Shown piece by piece: positions 1 through 12,259 of a stretch of DNA of 64,000 bases (positions are counted from its first letter, which is position 1; every line of letters begins with the position of its first letter). The notes below the pieces were generated by a model. It was given only the letters and a program-made list of their open reading frames with translations. It was not told the origin of the DNA and did not search any database. Location of the stretch: assembly GCA_963969595.1 (NCBI GenBank), contig OZ018414.1, positions 23,419,660 to 23,483,659 of the forward strand, written 5' to 3'. A program made the position numbers and the translations under genes. This DNA is from Neckera pumila (Eukaryota > Streptophyta > Bryopsida > Hypnales > Neckeraceae).

Positions 1-3000
1 GCTTGAATATGCACCACCACACTCCACATCCTTTGTCTCCTAACATCCATAACCCATTTATATATATTCAATAACAAAATTTTGGATTTTGGCATCAATT
101 TCAAAATTTAAGTTGAATCTAGCCGAATTGATCAAATTCAAATTAATGTGCATCAAATTGATTAAACCATTGAAATTATATTCAATTGTTTATGTTTGCA
201 TCAAAACTCAAAAAATCTTAAAGTTATTCAAATTAGACTCTAAGTAGGACAAACTATTGACATTAGTTAACATGGTATTAATAACATTTGACTCATATTA
301 ATCAAATGAAACTTATACTGCCCATATTAGATCAAATAATGTTTAACTTGCTCAAATTAGGTCAAATAGTTGACATTAAGTTTAAATTAGGTTACATTAC
401 TCCAAATTACATTCAAATGGCTTATATTAAGCTCAAATTGCTTATATTAAGTCAAATTGATGACATTACATTCAATTGTTTGTGTTTGCATCAAAACTCA
501 AAAATTCTTAAAGTTATTCAAATTAGATTCAAAGTAGGACAAACTATTGACGTTAGTTAACATGGCATTAATAATATTTGACTCATATTATTCAAATGAA
601 ACTCATATTGTCCAAACTAGATCAAATAATGTTCAAACTACTCAAATTAGGTCAAATTGTTGACATTAAGTTCAAATTAAATTACATTACTCCATATTAC
701 ACTCAAATTGCTTACATTAGATCAAATTCTTGACATTAAGCTCAAATTAGATTACATTGCTCCAAATCAAACTCAAATTGTTCATATTAAGCTCAAATTG
801 TTGACAATGAGTTCAAATTAAGTTAATTTGCTCCTAATTACAATTAAATTCCACATATTAAACCCAACTTAGATTACATTGCTCACATGAAGTTCAAATT
901 GCTCACATTATTTCAAATTTTTGACATTAAACTCAAATTAAGTTACAGTGCTCAAGACATTGCTCCAAATTACACTTAAACTGCTCACAATACACTCAAA
1001 AGTCACAATGTTGACATAAAGCTCAAATTAGGTTACAGTGCTCCAAATTACACTCAATTTGCTCACATTAAGCTCAAATTAATCATATTAAACTCAAATT
1101 GTAAACACAAAACTCAAACTAGGTTATATGACTCCAAATTACACTCAAATTGCTTACACTATTTCAAATTGTTGACATTATATTCAATTGTTTATGTTTG
1201 CATCAAAATTTAAAAATTTTAAAGCTATTCAAATTAGATTCTAAGTAGGACAAACTATTGACATTAGTTAACATGACCTTAAAAACATTTGACTCAAATT
1301 ATTCAAATGAAACTCACATTGCCCAAATTAGATCAAACGATGTTCAAATTGCTCAAATTAGGTCAAATTGTTGACATTGAGTTCAAATTAGATTACATTA
1401 CAACAAATTACACTCAAATTGCTTACATTAGATCAACTTGCTGACATTAAGCTCAAATTAGATTACATCATTCCAAATTAAACTCAAATTGTTCATATTA
1501 ACCTAAAATTATTGACAATAAGCTCAAATTAGGTCAAATTGCTCTAAATTCTACTTACATTGCTCACTATTAAACTCAAATTAGATTACATTGCTTACAT
1601 TAAGCTCAAATTGCTCACATTGGGTCAAATTGAGGACATTATATTCAATTGTTTATGTTTGCATCAAAACTCAAAAAATCTTAAAGTTACTCAAATTAGA
1701 TTCTAAGTAGGACAAACTATTGATATTAGTTAACATTGCATTAATAACTTTTGACTCATATTATTTAATGAAACTCATATTGCCCAAATTAGATCAAATA
1801 ATGTTCGAATTGCTCAAATTAGTTCAAATTATTGCCATTCAGTTCAAATTAGGTTACATTATTTCAAATTGGACTCAAATTGTTTACATTAGATCAAATT
1901 GTTGACATTATATTCAATTGTTTATGTTTGCATCAAAACTCATAAAAACTTTGAAGTTATTCAAATTAGATTCAAAGTAGGACAAACTATTGACATTAGT
2001 TAACATGGTATTAATTACATTTGACTCGTATTACTCAAATGAAACTCACATTGCCCAAATTAGATCAAACAATGTTCAAATTGCTCAATTTAGGTAAAAC
2101 TGTTGACATTGAGTCCAAATTACAATCAAATTGCTTACATTAGATCAAATTGTTGACATTAAGCTCAAATTAGATTACATCACTCCAAATTAAGCTCAAA
2201 TTAGATTACATCACTCCAAATTAAGCTCAAATTGTTCATATTAACCTAAAATTATTGACAATAAGCTCAAATTAGGTCAAATTGCTCTAAATTCCACTTT
2301 AATTGCTCACATTAAATTCAAATTAGATACATTGCTCACATTAGGTCAAATTGCTCTAAATTCCACTTTAATTGCTCACATTAAATTCAAATTAGATACA
2401 TTGCTCACATTAGGTCAAATTGTTGACATAAAGCTCAAATTAGGTTTTATTGCTTCAAATTACACTCAAATTTGTTTACATTAAGCTCAAATTGCTCACA
2501 TTAAGTCAAATTGTTGACATTGAACTCAATTAGGTTATATTGCTGCAAATTACACTTAAATTGCTCACAATAAACTCAAATTGTTGACATTCAGTTCAAA
2601 TTAGGTTACATTGTTCCAAATTACACTCAATTTGTTCACATTAAGCTCAAATGGCTCATATTAAGCTTAAATTGTTGACATAAAATTCAAATTAGGTTAT
2701 ATTGCTGGAAAAAACAAACTCAAACTGTTCACATTAAACACCAATTAGGTTACATTGCTGCAACTACACTCAAATTGTTCACATTAATCTCAAATTATAC
2801 TCAAATTGCTCACATTAAGTCAATTGTTGACATAAATCTCAAATTAGGTTATATTGCTCCAAATTACATTCAAATTGTTGAAATTAAATTCAATGTAGAT
2901 CAAATTGCTCACAAATTGCTCACATTAGATCACTCAATCTTAGATCAATTTGCTTTAAGAATGCTCTAATTGCTCCAATTTGGCTCTAATTATGTCAAAT

Positions 3001-3060
3001 GAATCTCTTGGAATTAAGTTAAATTAAAGTCCAAATCACATTCAAATTGTTCAAATGAAG
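1..3060. repeat. AT-rich degenerate satellite with higher-order units
   Basis: The stretch is built almost wholly from variants of short phrases such as CTCAAATTAGGTTACATTG, CTCCAAATTACACTC and AAATTGTTGACATTAAG. A longer phrase beginning TTCAATTGTTTATGTTTGCA recurs at 181, 471, 1183, 1643 and 1913 and carries about 200 bp of shared following sequence, so there is a higher-order unit with irregular spacing (270 to 712 bp). Two very recent duplications are visible: a 31-bp unit at 2159-2189 and 2190-2220, and a 69-bp unit at 2272-2340 and 2341-2409, each pair reading as identical. Small ORFs here are by-products of the repeat. The array continues past the left window edge. Confidence 0.85.
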
Positions 3061-3067
3061 TTTATAT

Positions 3068-3289
3068 CACTACAAGAGAATGGGGTGTTTCAAGTGAGTT
3101 TTTAAGTATAGTCCTAGACGTAGGATTTTAAGTAATGGCCTTTAAGGCAATTTTTAGCAAAATTTTATTAGAAACGCATGTATTTCTGGTAAAATTTTGC
3201 TAAAAATTGCCTTAAAGGTCATTACTTAAAATCTTACATCTAGGACTATACTTAAAAATTCACTTGAAATACCCCATTCTCTTATAGTG
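3068..3289. mobile_element. CACTA-type MITE, 222 bp fold-back
   Basis: The element starts CACTACAAGAGAATGGGG and ends with a close reverse complement, CCCCATTCTCTTATAGTG. The two halves pair along almost the whole length, with a short loop near 3175. TAT occurs directly on both sides (3065-3067 and 3290-3292), matching the 3-bp target duplication of CACTA (En/Spm) transposons, and CACTA ends are diagnostic of that superfamily. There is no coding capacity, so it is a non-autonomous derivative. Confidence 0.8.
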
Positions 3290-3292
3290 TAT

Positions 3293-3799
3293 TACTCACT
3301 TTAGATCAAAATGCTCCAAGAGTGCTCCAAGAATGCTCCAAGAATACTTTAATTGCTCTAATTTGGGTCTAGATACATCAATCTCTTGTGTTAGATTAGA
3401 TTGAAACTCAAATGACATTCAAATTTTTCAAATAGAACTCAATGTTCAAAATACCATTCTATATATGAATTCCAAATTTATTCAAAACAAACGTAAAAGA
3501 AGATACCTTGGAGGTATTGTTGAGCTCAAGAATACCACCACTTAATCAATTTCTTCCTTCACAACCAATGGTGACTAAAATTGAAGAATTGAAATGCAAA
3601 TTTCTCAAATTGTAAAGATTTTGTGAATACTTTGTTGTGGAAACCAAAATTGCTTCAATCTCAAAAAAGTTTCAAATCATTTGATAGTAAGAACAAAACA
3701 TTAGAATTGGGAACACTTAAAGCTTAGAAAATCATAAAATCGTGGAAGTGAAATGAAGTGTGAAGCCAAGAAAACCTAAACCTTCATAATATCATTGTA
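3293..3799. other. Intergenic, no gene seen
   Basis: AT-rich sequence that begins with further decayed satellite phrases (to about 3470) and then becomes unique. I see no ORF with recognisable content. Confidence 0.6.
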
Positions 3800-3892
3800 C
3801 CTCTGTAACATCACATTTTTACATTGTGTGATGTTATAGAGGGATTGGGACTTTGTAATATCATATAGTGTAAAAATGTGACATTACAGAGG
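3800..3892. repeat. Short fold-back, 24-bp arms
   Basis: CCTCTGTAACATCACATTTT at 3800 onward pairs with AAAATGTGACATTACAGAGG ending at 3892; the 24-bp arms differ at two positions. The same CCTCTGTAA-type ends recur loosely near 6070 and 6320, so this may be a small MITE. No clear target duplication is seen. Confidence 0.55.
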
Positions 3893-6106
3893 ACCTTGGA
3901 ATTTTAGCAATATGATATATATTATTTACCTCAATTTCATCAGATTCTATATTGAGAAAGTGTCTGTTCTACATGATCAAGCATTGATTTGGATGAATGA
4001 GAAATTTGGTCAAAAAAATCCTTAAAACCCCCTTTCATTATTCAGATTTAAAGCATCAAAAAAATAAGGGAGTAGCTCTAAAAGCTTTGAGTGTAATGTA
4101 AGCAAATTTTGAGAAGCAATTGAGCATTGTTGTATCATTAAATTGCATGATTGATTTATTGTTGGATCTTGTTGGAAGATACACAAAAATATTTTAGTTT
4201 ATTTTTTTACGCACTTTTTCAAATGGAAGTAAGAATAATTATTGCGCCTTTTTTTTATCTTTTTTTAAATTGGTCACTACAAATTCTTACTCTAATTGTA
4301 TTGTCTCTATTCATAAAACCAAGAGGCCAAATTTTAGTATATTTATTTTCAATACTTTGAAAATTTATTGTTTTTACATATAGAGTTCAAAGATTGCATA
4401 AAAATATATGAACAATGCTCAATTGCTTATTTTGGTGAATGTAGGTGGAGTTACTAGTGACAAAAGTTCTTTATCACGTTAAAACCAATTGTTCAATGAC
4501 ACATAGCACTCTCAATGTGCATAATGATTGCACCTCCCACATATTCGAGAAGCTTTAAAATAATCATGTATTTAATTTTTGATGATGTATTTGAGCGTGA
4601 TAAAGTTTAGATCATATAAATGACATTCAAATGAAAGATGTTAATTGTTGAGTTATCAATCCAATGGTATATGACTTACTATATTTTTTAAAATATATTA
4701 TATTTTAGAAGTCAAATATGTGTGTTTCTTATAGACTTTTTAAGAATAACTTATAATTAGCTTCATTTTTATTTGTTTGTCATAATTACTTTTAACCAAT
4801 TAAGTCATAAATTAAATTTTGTTGTATTTTTGTTGTATTTTTCACTCAAGTTAATGACAAAAAGATTTTTTTCCATTTAAATTGCACTTTCTATAATATG
4901 ATCAATAAGCTGCAACTATTTGCAAATTATGAAATCTATCAGCCTTAAAAGGTTAATTTAGTCAAATTAATTCAATTAGTTAGTACAAAATTTTGAAGAG
5001 TGCAAGATCCTCTTGTACAAATTGAATGAATTTTGGATGATGTGGTCTAATTCATGCAAACATTAGATGAATTTTACATTAAAAATAAATGAAAGTAAAT
5101 GAAATTTAGATGATTGTAGATGAAAGTGGATGAAAAATGGGTTGATAGTTGAATGACAATTATACTATTAGAAATAGTATCAAAATAAAATTGACCACAA
5201 TAAATTGGTTTCATTTAAAATATTATGATCTCTTATATTTGTATACCTTGCAAATTTGCATAGTTTTAAGATTATTGCAAATCAATATTATTACTTAGGA
5301 GTGTATTAAGCGAATAGTGCTATACCAACTTTAATACAAATGAATTATGTTCCAAATGAAAGTTCTATGTGTCACTAAAATGTGCAAAAGTTAAGGTGGT
5401 ACCAAAATAATTTATAATTCAACATTTAAAATGTAGAAGCTACTATGGTGGACTGGTGGTACAATATATAAAAATATTTAGCTTTGCATCTTTCAATTTT
5501 TAATATTTTAATATTTTTAAAAACTTCGTATTGATTGACCACAATTTTCAATAAAATCAAATTTTCAATTAAAAAATTCGAAAGGAGTTAAGTATATAAA
5601 ATATTATATGATACTACAAAGTTAAGGTATATATGTACACCTATAATGGTCACTAATAGAATTTGAGTAGAACTAACAAGAATTTTCATGAAAATATAAT
5701 GTTTTTTTTTCCAGCAATTAGAAAAAATGACATGCTTAATTAGTTGAAAATTAAGAGTTTCAATCCAAAATTAAAAAAAATACTCATTTCCAAAGTTTGT
5801 CTTAGTCTTAGTAAAGCACAACTAATTGACTAAATGAGCACCCAATTTGTTCTCAATACAATTTATTCAACAAGGCATTATTATTGCAAAATATTGAAAA
5901 TATTGAAAGTTCTTTGATTCATTGGACAAGATATACTACTATCATATTAAACTATGGTTCTCCTTAAGTATTTAGATAAAATATATAAATAATTGAACAA
6001 AATATAGTATAAAACACAAAATTGAACAAATAATTAAATTTTTTCATCTATATTATACTACTAAAATCATAACTCCCTCTATAATATCACAAATGCTACC
6101 ATTAAT
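3893..6106. other. AT-rich intergenic, no gene seen
   Basis: About 2.2 kb of AT-rich sequence. It contains T runs and a patch of degenerate GGATGAAATTTAGATGA-like phrases at about 5030-5150 that resembles 9240-9400. No recognisable coding sequence or RNA gene was found. Confidence 0.55.
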
Positions 6107-6757
6107 AATAGGGGCTCATGCTTGCTATGCTACGCATTCATTGTATCACATATTAGTAAAATTTTGATATATTTGAATAGAATGCATGATAATAATTTCA
6201 ATAAGTCTTTGAAATAATTAATTTTAGTATTTTGTAAAAATATCTTCAATCATGCATACATAGAAATAATATTTTCACACAATGTTATATTACAGAAATA
6301 GAGTAGTAGTTTGCAATCACCTTTGTAATATCACTTTTATAGCTTTTATGATTTTGAAATTCTATTGCTACTACCAAACGATTTGAGAAATTTATTCAAT
6401 TGAAGAAATTTTGGATTTCACAACAATTAAGTTGTTCATGAAGCTTTTGAAATTTACAAATTTTTTTTTTCAATTCACCAAGTTTTTGGGTTGCCATTGT
6501 TTGTAACAATTGAGTCAACTTTTGAATGCATTACAATAAATGTGTATCTTTTACAATATTCACCATTGCATATATTTCATTCATCATTCAATAAATTTCA
6601 ATATATGCTTACTTATAAACAAAATTATACAAAGATTTTAGTAATTTTTATTTGAAGATTTATTGAAATTTTGTTTTGCATTTTATCTAATACATAAAAA
6701 TTCTAATAAAATTCTAATGATGAACGCATAGCATAGCAAGCGCCAACTGCTAGTTTT
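6107..6757. mobile_element. Possible 650-bp non-autonomous TIR element
   Basis: GCTTGCTATGCTACGCATTC near 6119 is matched on the other strand by GAACGCATAGCATAGCAAGC near 6722, giving imperfect inverted ends of about 25 bp around an AT-rich non-coding interior. Target duplications are unclear, so the limits are approximate. Confidence 0.4.
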
Positions 6758-6918
6758 TAATTATAAATATAACAAAACTTATAGATCGAATGAATTTTGA
6801 AATATCAAATATAATATTTTAATTTTTAAAACAAATTTATTTAAATTATATATCATAAATTATATTTTATAATATCAATACTGTAATAAATACTTATACT
6901 TTTATTGATGTGATCAAA

Positions 6919-7476
6919 TTAATCAAGCCTACAATTTCTAAAGGAACTAACTCTACTTATTCTTGTGATAGTATCTTCTACAAATTTGGGTTGTGCAAAA
7001 TCTAAATCAATAATTTTACATAATTCTCTCCACAATATTTGATTTTCTACACTCATATTATTGATTATAAATTCAAGATCTCCTTGTAAAGCTCTATTAA
7101 CCCACTTATTAAGCATCACTAGTGAAGGTGACAATATTTCTTTCATTTTTGGCCAAGATTGTAATGAAATTCTTGCTTTAACAAGTTGTGATCGAGTTAA
7201 AGAGTTGAGAACATGATGCCAATCTTCTTTTGCCATTGGTGGACATATATCATTGCATTCTAAAATTTTATTACGTACATCTTTAACAATTCCACACAAA
7301 ATTTTACGATTTTGTCTTATTTTATCCAAACTTGTTGAATCTTCAAGAATGTTTATTTGTTTTTCAAGTTCTTCAAGTTGCTTTTTAAATTGATTAAAGC
7401 TTGATAACTGATATTGGCTAATTTGTTCTACTTCATCATTATCATTTTGATATTTTTGCATCTTCTGACACTCCAT
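6919..7476 (-). CDS. Unrecognised 185-aa ORF, possibly coiled-coil
   Basis: An uninterrupted ATG-to-stop ORF of 185 codons in very AT-rich DNA, which is longer than expected by chance there. I do not recognise the protein. Its first third is rich in Gln, Glu and Lys (around FKKQLEELEKQINILE, residues 30-45) and could form a coiled coil. The middle has a Trp-His motif (KEDWHHVLNSLTR), and the rest is mixed alpha-helical in character. There is no signal peptide or membrane segment. No intron is needed. It could be a lineage-specific gene, a transposon-derived ORF or a remnant; nothing around it points to a function. Confidence 0.35.
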   Translation of the reverse strand: MECQKMQKYQNDNDEVEQISQYQLSSFNQFKKQLEELEKQINILEDSTSLDKIRQNRKILCGIVKDVRNKILECNDICPPMAKEDWHHVLNSLTRSQLVKARISLQSWPKMKEILSPSLVMLNKWVNRALQGDLEFIINNMSVENQILWRELCKIIDLDFAQPKFVEDTITRISRVSSFRNCRLD

Positions 7477-8047
7477 TCAATTTTAATTCAATTATTTGAA
7501 AATTTCAATTCAAGTGTATAATAAAATAAATTCTGAATCAACAAATTAAATGAAATTAGGTTATGAAAAAGCAAAATCATCAATATTATTAGAAATACTT
7601 GAAATAACTTAGACTGATCTGCAAGGTCGACGTTGATGAGTATTCATCCACAAGTTTTTTCTTATATTTTATATTCAAAATGTGGTGCAAAGAATGATTG
7701 GATTGGATTTAATTTTAATATTATTTTTTATTTTTTATTACAGATTTATAAACTTTTCTTTGATCAAATTATCAAAAAAGTCATTTTGCTATAAATGATT
7801 GATTTCAAAATGCAATATTGAAATACCACACTTTAATTTTAACTTTTAATAATCATTTGCTTAACATCTACAATATGTCTTGACTAATTTCTATATATAT
7901 AATTACCATAATTTCTTTTTCTACAATGTATTTTACTTTCAAAAGCAAACTCTAAAAATTTCAAAGCTAATATATCACCGATACAAAATCAACAATTTAG
8001 ATTTGATTTCACCAATATTATAAACATATATATATATGGATATGGAT
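7477..8047. other. Intergenic, no gene seen
   Basis: AT-rich sequence upstream of the 185-codon ORF; no promoter element stands out. Confidence 0.5.
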
Positions 8048-8351
8048 ATGGATAATTATTAGGTACTACAAGACATGCATATTGTTGGAAGATGATTATT
8101 ATTCAAATCCGTTCAACAAACTATAGTCACAATTTGAAATAAGGTAGAACATCCATTATCCCTACACTAGATTCCCATTGTTCTAATTGCAAAATTTGAA
8201 TATAGTTGGAAAAAAATAGTCTATAATTCAATTAGATACAACATATTGCCTAATGGCACAACTATACACTACAATCAAAGATCATTTTCAAGTCAATTTG
8301 GCCTTTGAAATTTTACAGTACCTAATATTATAGTACCTAATAACTATCCAT
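8048..8351. mobile_element. Possible 300-bp fold-back MITE
   Basis: ATGGATAATTATTAGGTACT near 8048 is matched by AGTACCTAATAACTATCCAT ending at 8351, an imperfect inverted repeat of about 20 bp. The interior is AT-rich and non-coding. A second AGTACCTAAT phrase lies just inside the right end. Target duplication is not resolved. Confidence 0.45.
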
Positions 8352-9644
8352 TTCACAAAAATTAAAGTGGACAAAGAATTTGCCATGGTATTAAACAAGA
8401 TTGTTTGGATATTTGTGAAATTTTTTAGACAAGATTTTGTAATCCTTGCTTGTAAGGGCTTGTTTGAATTTGTACATCATGCAAAATAGAATTCTAAGAC
8501 AATTAGGAATTAAGAATGTGAAAAAAAAATCCAAGAAAAAAAGAAAAGTTAAAATATACGAGTTTATTTTTTGATGCCTTAATATTATATTGAGTCTCCC
8601 GCAAGGCTCATTGAAGGATAATGTGTGAGTGAATTTTGCCTCTTCCTAACAACATTAGACCATTGTATTTTTTATAAAATGATAATTAATTACGCAAAAC
8701 ATCCAAAATTCTAAATCAACTTGGGTTATATATGTCTACTCTTTAACCTAAAAGAAATTTATTGAAAAATGTTGGATGAAAATATAAAATGTTTGAACTT
8801 TTTTGTGTAATTCATTGTGTGTCCAATTCCAATGAAAACATATCTTTTAGAAGATTAAGGCAATTTATTAGATATTAATCATGAAAGTGTGTTGTGTATT
8901 TTCTATCATACAATATCTAGTGGTTGGGTTCAATATCCCTTGCCTAATAATTAATTAAAGTTGAAAAGTTTAATTTGGTAGTTGCTTAAGAATAAAAAAA
9001 TTCATTTTTTTCCATACAAAAGATCTAATTTTGAAAAAAAAAATTTAGAATTTTTTTGTCATATGTCATATGTTTAGAAATATTTGTTGCTAAGCTTGAC
9101 TATGGGGGATAATATTTCATATCTTCAAACCCGAGTTCAAACCTTAAAAGAAATTTTTCAATTCTAATTTAAGAAAATAAATTAGTTTTAGCACAAGAGT
9201 TTGAGTTGGCAAGACCTATCATACTAATTTCAAAGAAATATTGGATGAATGTAGTATAAGTGGTGTAAACATTTGGATGAGTTTCATATGAAAATTCAAT
9301 AAATTTAGATGATGGTGGATGAAAGTTAGATGGTCTGTACAAGAAGAAGTTGTGTAAAGTTTGGATTAAATTTGAAGGATATGGATGAAATTTGGATGAC
9401 AACTATATTACCTCAGATAAGGTGAAAATAATATAGATGGTCACATTATGCTGATTTTGTTTAAATCGTTGTGAACTTCTGTATTAGCACACCTTGCAAA
9501 TTTGCAGAATTTATAAACTGGTGCAAATGAGCGTTATTAATATAGAGCACATTAAATTGGATAACTTATATAGTTATCCAATTGGTTATCCACAGCAATT
9601 TGGGTTGTTCATTTGACTTAGGATTTTGATGCCATTGATCTAAA

Positions 9645-9790
9645 AAAACAATTTGGAATACGATACGGAATATAGTATAGAATATGGACTACGGAATCCA
9701 AACCAGGAATATAGATATAAAGTATTGGTATTGATATAAACTTGGAATACATATATATAAATTGAAATATAAATACAGCCCTCAAGATAT
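9645..9790. repeat. Degenerate GATACGGAATA-type tract
   Basis: Phrases such as GGAATACGATACGGAATATA run for about 150 bp and end near the words ATCCCATATC. Similar tracts occur at 46575-46830 and 60300-60400, each also next to CCCATATC and followed by G-rich runs, which suggests one dispersed family rather than three chance low-complexity patches. Confidence 0.5.
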
Positions 9791-10007
9791 ATCCCATATC
9801 AAATGCTACACAAATCCAATCTAAAGTTACAAGTAGGGTCAGAATAGGGGGGATATGAAATGAATTGAATTTTTTTTACTGATTAATTAATTTTTCTTAA
9901 ATTGAAATTAAAATTTTTGAGAGGGTGGGATTGGGGGGTAATAAATTAGATTTAATTGAAATTTTGAATTCATTGTCATTGTGACACTTTGTGACTAATC
10001 TATGTAT

Positions 10008-10038
10008 CCCAAAAGATGCAATCTATGCATCTTTTGGG
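10008..10038. repeat. Perfect 13-bp hairpin
   Basis: CCCAAAAGATGCA, a 5-nt spacer and TGCATCTTTTGGG form a perfect inverted repeat. It has no adjacent gene and no evident function. Confidence 0.6.
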
Positions 10039-12259
10039 TATTAATCTTTTAAATTATTTTTCAAATTATTTTGAACTTCAAAACTTTAAAAAAATTAAAG
10101 GACTCAGACAGCTTTCTTAAATTGCAACTATCTCTAGAATTAATACTTTTTTGAAGTACTAAACTTTCAAATCATGAAAAGTTTATATAAAAGTCTCATC
10201 TAGCATTGTATTGAAGTATAATGTAACAACACTTAAAAGGACACCTTTTCTAGTCCCACTACCTCAAAGGTTGAATGACCAAAAATTTGATGTTTTATTA
10301 ATGAATTTATGAGAAATGTAATCTAAGTGGTTTCGTAATTTTCCTACACTAGAATATTGTTTTGAAAATTTTCAAAGTTGAGGATATAGAGTAGCCTATA
10401 CTTATTGTAACACTAGACCCAATTGTAAATGGGCTTTGTAGAAGCACAAAATGGCTCACCTCTCATTGGTTGCTTCAAAAAACTCCTCACTTTTCAATGG
10501 TTGCTTTTGAAAAGTTGTGGTGGTTTGGAGTTATAGAAGTATACATTCAAGGCCATTTTTTAGATGTTGCCAAATGGGATGTGTTGAAATTAGTTACCTA
10601 ATTTCGTCCTTCTCCTCCTTTTGTCATATACAATAGGTGTCTATTGAAGTGTTACATACCAATATGGCCTTAAATGGTTTTGTCTTAGCTTTGAATGGCC
10701 CTACCTAATTAATGGTGCTTCATGGTTGTAAAGTATCAAGCTTTGTAGTGAACGATTCTTTCTCAAGGTGTTTTAAACATGCACCTATTGATTACTTTCA
10801 CATCTCTTCAAGTCTCGGTTATAAAAATTCACAAGAAAATTCAAAAAATTCTTTGAAAATTTTCATTTCATTTTGAATATTAATTAATAAATTCCATTTT
10901 TCTGCGAGGCAAAAAATAACACCTAATTGTGATTTTCACTCCAGGATCAAAGGAGTGTTTAGATTTCCAAAATTGTAAAGATCTATTAGAAAATGCAACT
11001 TAAAAGAATATTTTAGTGATGACTCTCAAACAATAGTTGTAAAATGCTATTTATAGATCACATCTACACGGTTAGATCAACATAACACATATCAATATTT
11101 TTCAATAAAATTTGAAGCGAGAAATTAAAAATTCCTTCTAAAATCAATTGTAGATTGAATATTTATGATTTTTAAAAGATTTTTTTCTTGTTAGTTCAAA
11201 ATATTGAATTTTCATTATGGTGATTTTTAAAGATTTTATTTTATTTTTTGATTCAAGTCATTTTTGAAGGGGCATTTTTTGAATTGAAAACGTTACTTTT
11301 TGAGGCTAGACCTCTTGATACCTTTTTGAATTATAGAATATTTGCAAAGCAAAATCTTCATAATCTGAACCTGACAAATGTTAAAGAACTAATATAAGAA
11401 TCTTCATAAAAAAATTGATGGATGAAAAAACGCATGTTGGTGAGTTTGGGACGTGTTTCCGTTCATTCATTATTCAAAATTTGCAGTCATGGTCTTTAAG
11501 GAGTTAAATTTATACAACTAGACTCTTTCTTTCATTTTTTATATAGTGCCAAAGTAGCAATATAAAATTTTATAGTGGCGTTCCAAATTTCAACATTCAT
11601 CCACATATTGGATAGAAAATAACACATTAGCACATATCACATGTCCATAATTATAGAATTTGGCAATTTCATCCAAGATTTTTTTTTAATTTGAAGCTTT
11701 CTGGCTAAAAACTTCACAACTTGTTGCCATTTTATTTGAGGAATTTGGCATTCATAAGGCCAAAAAAAAGCCCAGTTATAAGGTAAGGTCATGTGCTCTA
11801 AAAGCAAGCAAGCTCTAAAAGTGATCATGACGCAGAGGTACATTTTGCTTTCTTCAATGTACTAGCAATGTACATTTCAAGAGGTGGTCGGTTTTTGTAA
11901 CCACTGCATTTCAACTTCAAAAAATCATAACTAATTCCACAAAGGTCTAAAAATTATGAAATGACTTGGGTTAGATGCCAATTCCATTCAATTTCTTCCT
12001 ACAAAAAATTATATTTCTTCCTACAAAAATTGTTTCAAAGAATTCAGCTTCCCCCAAAAGGCAATCGACTCTTAAATGATCGGTTTAAGAGCAGACTAGC
12101 TTAGAGCAGCCCCACAGCAACTCAGTGAAGCAACACTGTAAAGCTTCTGCACCATTGATCTTCAGTGAAAGTCAAATGACAAGGGGTGACTCTACCGACA
12201 CCAATGGCGCTTGCCCTAAACCTTCGAAGCAAAATTGTTGTTGGCGACGCTCCTCTTTA

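Larger units (their letters stand above)
8352..12259. other. AT-rich intergenic, no gene seen
   Basis: About 3.9 kb without a recognisable gene. It holds a degenerate GGATGAA patch (9240-9400), a GATACGGAATA-type tract (9645-9790), a small hairpin (10008-10038) and, at 12095-12120, a phrase GAGCAGCCCCACAGCAACTC that recurs at 47638 and partly at 38926, so it is probably a MITE remnant. The last part includes the 3' flank of the LRR gene. Confidence 0.55.
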
